Source: Moraxellaceae bacterium (GTDB lineage Bacteria > Pseudomonadota > Gammaproteobacteria > Pseudomonadales > Ketobacteraceae). From it: a stretch of DNA of 14,842 bases. Each line of letters opens with the position of its first letter. Position 1 is the stretch's first letter. The DNA lies in NCBI GenBank assembly GCA_002402125.1, contig NVVG01000057.1, positions 1 to 14,842 on the forward strand, written 5' to 3'. The translations under genes and the position numbers were made by a program. Below are positions 14,064 through 14,842 of the stretch, piece by piece. The notes beneath the pieces were generated by a model, which did not search any database, had not been told where the DNA came from, and saw only the letters and a list, made by a program, of their open reading frames with translations.

Positions 14064-14653
14064 TAGTGTGCTGGGTGAGCGTTTCGGCCTTTTTGTCGTT
14101 GCTCCTGCTACGCACGGCGGAGGCGGGTAATAATGAACATGTTGAAGTGGTCTCACAGCCAGGGATGTCTAACCCGGCCACCGCTAGTCAGACAACACCA
14201 AGTCAAGCGCGCGCCGAATTGCAACGGCTACTGGACGAAGCTATATTTGTCGCTAGTCAGCAGTTGAATGCTATTGGGACTTTCTACCCCTATGCCGCTG
14301 TGATGAAACTGTCTGGCGAAATTAGGCTGATTGGTGTGCCGAGTGCGACTGAAGCTAAGCCGAGTCCAAAACAAACAATAAAGGCGTTAAAAAAAGCGTT
14401 GTCTCGATTAGTTAAAAAAAGGTCATATCGGGCTGTGGCAGTTTTCGCCGACTTTGTCGCGAAGAGAAATGATACCGGAATGCGTCAAGCCGGCATTAGA
14501 GTTGAATTAGAGCACCGCCTACCTGATAACTTATCGGTGTTTTTGCCTTATCGGATCGAAACTGATGGCGCTGTTTTGCTCATGACCCCTCAATATATGC
14601 CTGGAACATTAGATGTATTGAAGCAAGCTAAGCGGAAACACGCTAAGAAATGA
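14048..14653 (+). CDS. Secreted protein of unknown function
   Basis: A 201-residue protein with a clear Sec signal peptide: MGVRYVV start, hydrophobic core VSAFLSLLLL, and a likely cleavage after AEA at residue 26. A Ser/Thr/Pro/Gln-rich linker (about 30-55) leads to a globular domain containing LDEAIFVASQQL, TFYPYAAVMKLSGEI, a Lys-rich helix, YRAVAVFADFV, RVELEHRLPDNL and VFLPYRIE. The combination FYP, LEH and LPYR recalls a widespread small-protein family of unknown function that I remember as mostly cytosolic; this is memory, not a search result. The C-terminus is strongly basic (KQAKRKHAKK). There is no good ribosome-binding site: GTGAG at 14035-14039 is the nearest. The last 189 bases of the window beyond it hold no recognised gene. 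Confidence 0.75.
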   Translation: MGVRYVVCWVSVSAFLSLLLLRTAEAGNNEHVEVVSQPGMSNPATASQTTPSQARAELQRLLDEAIFVASQQLNAIGTFYPYAAVMKLSGEIRLIGVPSATEAKPSPKQTIKALKKALSRLVKKRSYRAVAVFADFVAKRNDTGMRQAGIRVELEHRLPDNLSVFLPYRIETDGAVLLMTPQYMPGTLDVLKQAKRKHAKK

Positions 14654-14700
14654 TCTTATTAAACGCTAGTTTTATCCCACCACGAAGCCTCAAATATAAA

Positions 14701-14727
14701 CCCCCAAATAAACCCCAAACTAGCCCC
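14701..14727. repeat. Three phased C-tracts downstream of the secreted-protein gene
   Basis: C5 (14701-14705), C4 (14713-14716) and C4 (14724-14727) recur every 11-12 bases, giving G-tracts on the minus strand. The segment AACCCCA (14711-14717) is also complementary to TGGGGTT at 14767-14773, 49 bases on. No function can be assigned. With a fourth G-tract lacking nearby, a canonical quadruplex is not supported. Confidence 0.45.
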
Positions 14728-14842
14728 TTAAAACAGCGATTGTCTATTGATGGGTAAACTGTAAACTGGGGTTGATAATGGCGCCTTAATGGGCTTGCCT
14801 AATTTACGAAATAGAGGCGGATTGAGGCAGTGCTGTCGATAA

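Noticed and set aside
14726..14841. Open minus-strand frame of about 37 codons reaching the right edge of the window
   Set aside because: Too short, no recognisable motif, and its C-terminus would fall in the C-tract/T-rich region; cannot be told from chance without flanking sequence.
1..14842. Search for mobile elements, CRISPR arrays, tRNA or rRNA genes, toxin-antitoxin or defence genes
   Set aside because: None seen: no transposase or integrase motifs, no spaced identical repeats of CRISPR size, no cloverleaf-like segments noticed by eye.

Overview
The window reads as chromosomal DNA of a free-living, probably marine, gammaproteobacterium with mid-range GC. This is inferred from protein resemblance only. 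The tRNA-modification enzyme CmoM, the DNA-J-related protein with a C-terminal J domain, and the separate E1-alpha/E1-beta/E2 genes of a branched-chain 2-oxoacid dehydrogenase all fit that group. There is no rRNA, tRNA, CRISPR array, transposase, integrase or phage gene, and codon use looks even across the window. It looks like core or lightly accessory metabolism rather than an island.

Layout. Positions 1-409 hold an open frame that may be the tail of a plus-strand gene, converging on a minus-strand acyl-CoA-binding protein gene. From 656 to 3789 four plus-strand genes follow one another: an iron-containing alcohol dehydrogenase, a hot-dog acyl-CoA thioesterase, a DNA-J-related co-chaperone and CmoM. 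A structured-looking leader (3790-4007) precedes a lone SAM methyltransferase of the phthiotriol/fatty-acid methyltransferase type. Next comes a small RDD membrane protein whose best-supported start codon is ATT. From 5454 to 9865, on the minus strand, is a branched-chain amino-acid catabolic block: leucine dehydrogenase, then E1-alpha, E1-beta and E2 of the branched-chain 2-oxoacid dehydrogenase. A perfect 15-bp-stem terminator at 10130-10167 separates it from a minus-strand acetyl-CoA acetyltransferase (10203-11390). A two-transmembrane GGDEF-EAL protein follows (11670-13781, minus), and then a secreted protein of unknown function (14048-14653, plus).

How the genes fit together. Leucine dehydrogenase deaminates Leu/Ile/Val to branched 2-oxoacids, and the E1/E2 enzymes convert these to branched acyl-CoAs. 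The thiolase, the thioesterase and the acyl-CoA-binding protein also act on acyl-CoAs, so much of the window concerns acyl-CoA handling. The lipoamide dehydrogenase (E3) needed by the complex is not in the window. CmoM and the DnaJ-like protein are translationally linked housekeeping genes.

I found no clearly new multi-gene system. The points most worth a second look are the ATT start of the RDD gene, non-canonical residues at hallmark positions in E1-alpha (GEG for GDG), E2 (HRVITGG for HxxxDG) and the GGDEF domain (GGDIF), an in-frame repeat expansion at the CmoM N-terminus, the leader before the lone methyltransferase, and the secreted protein of a family I cannot name.
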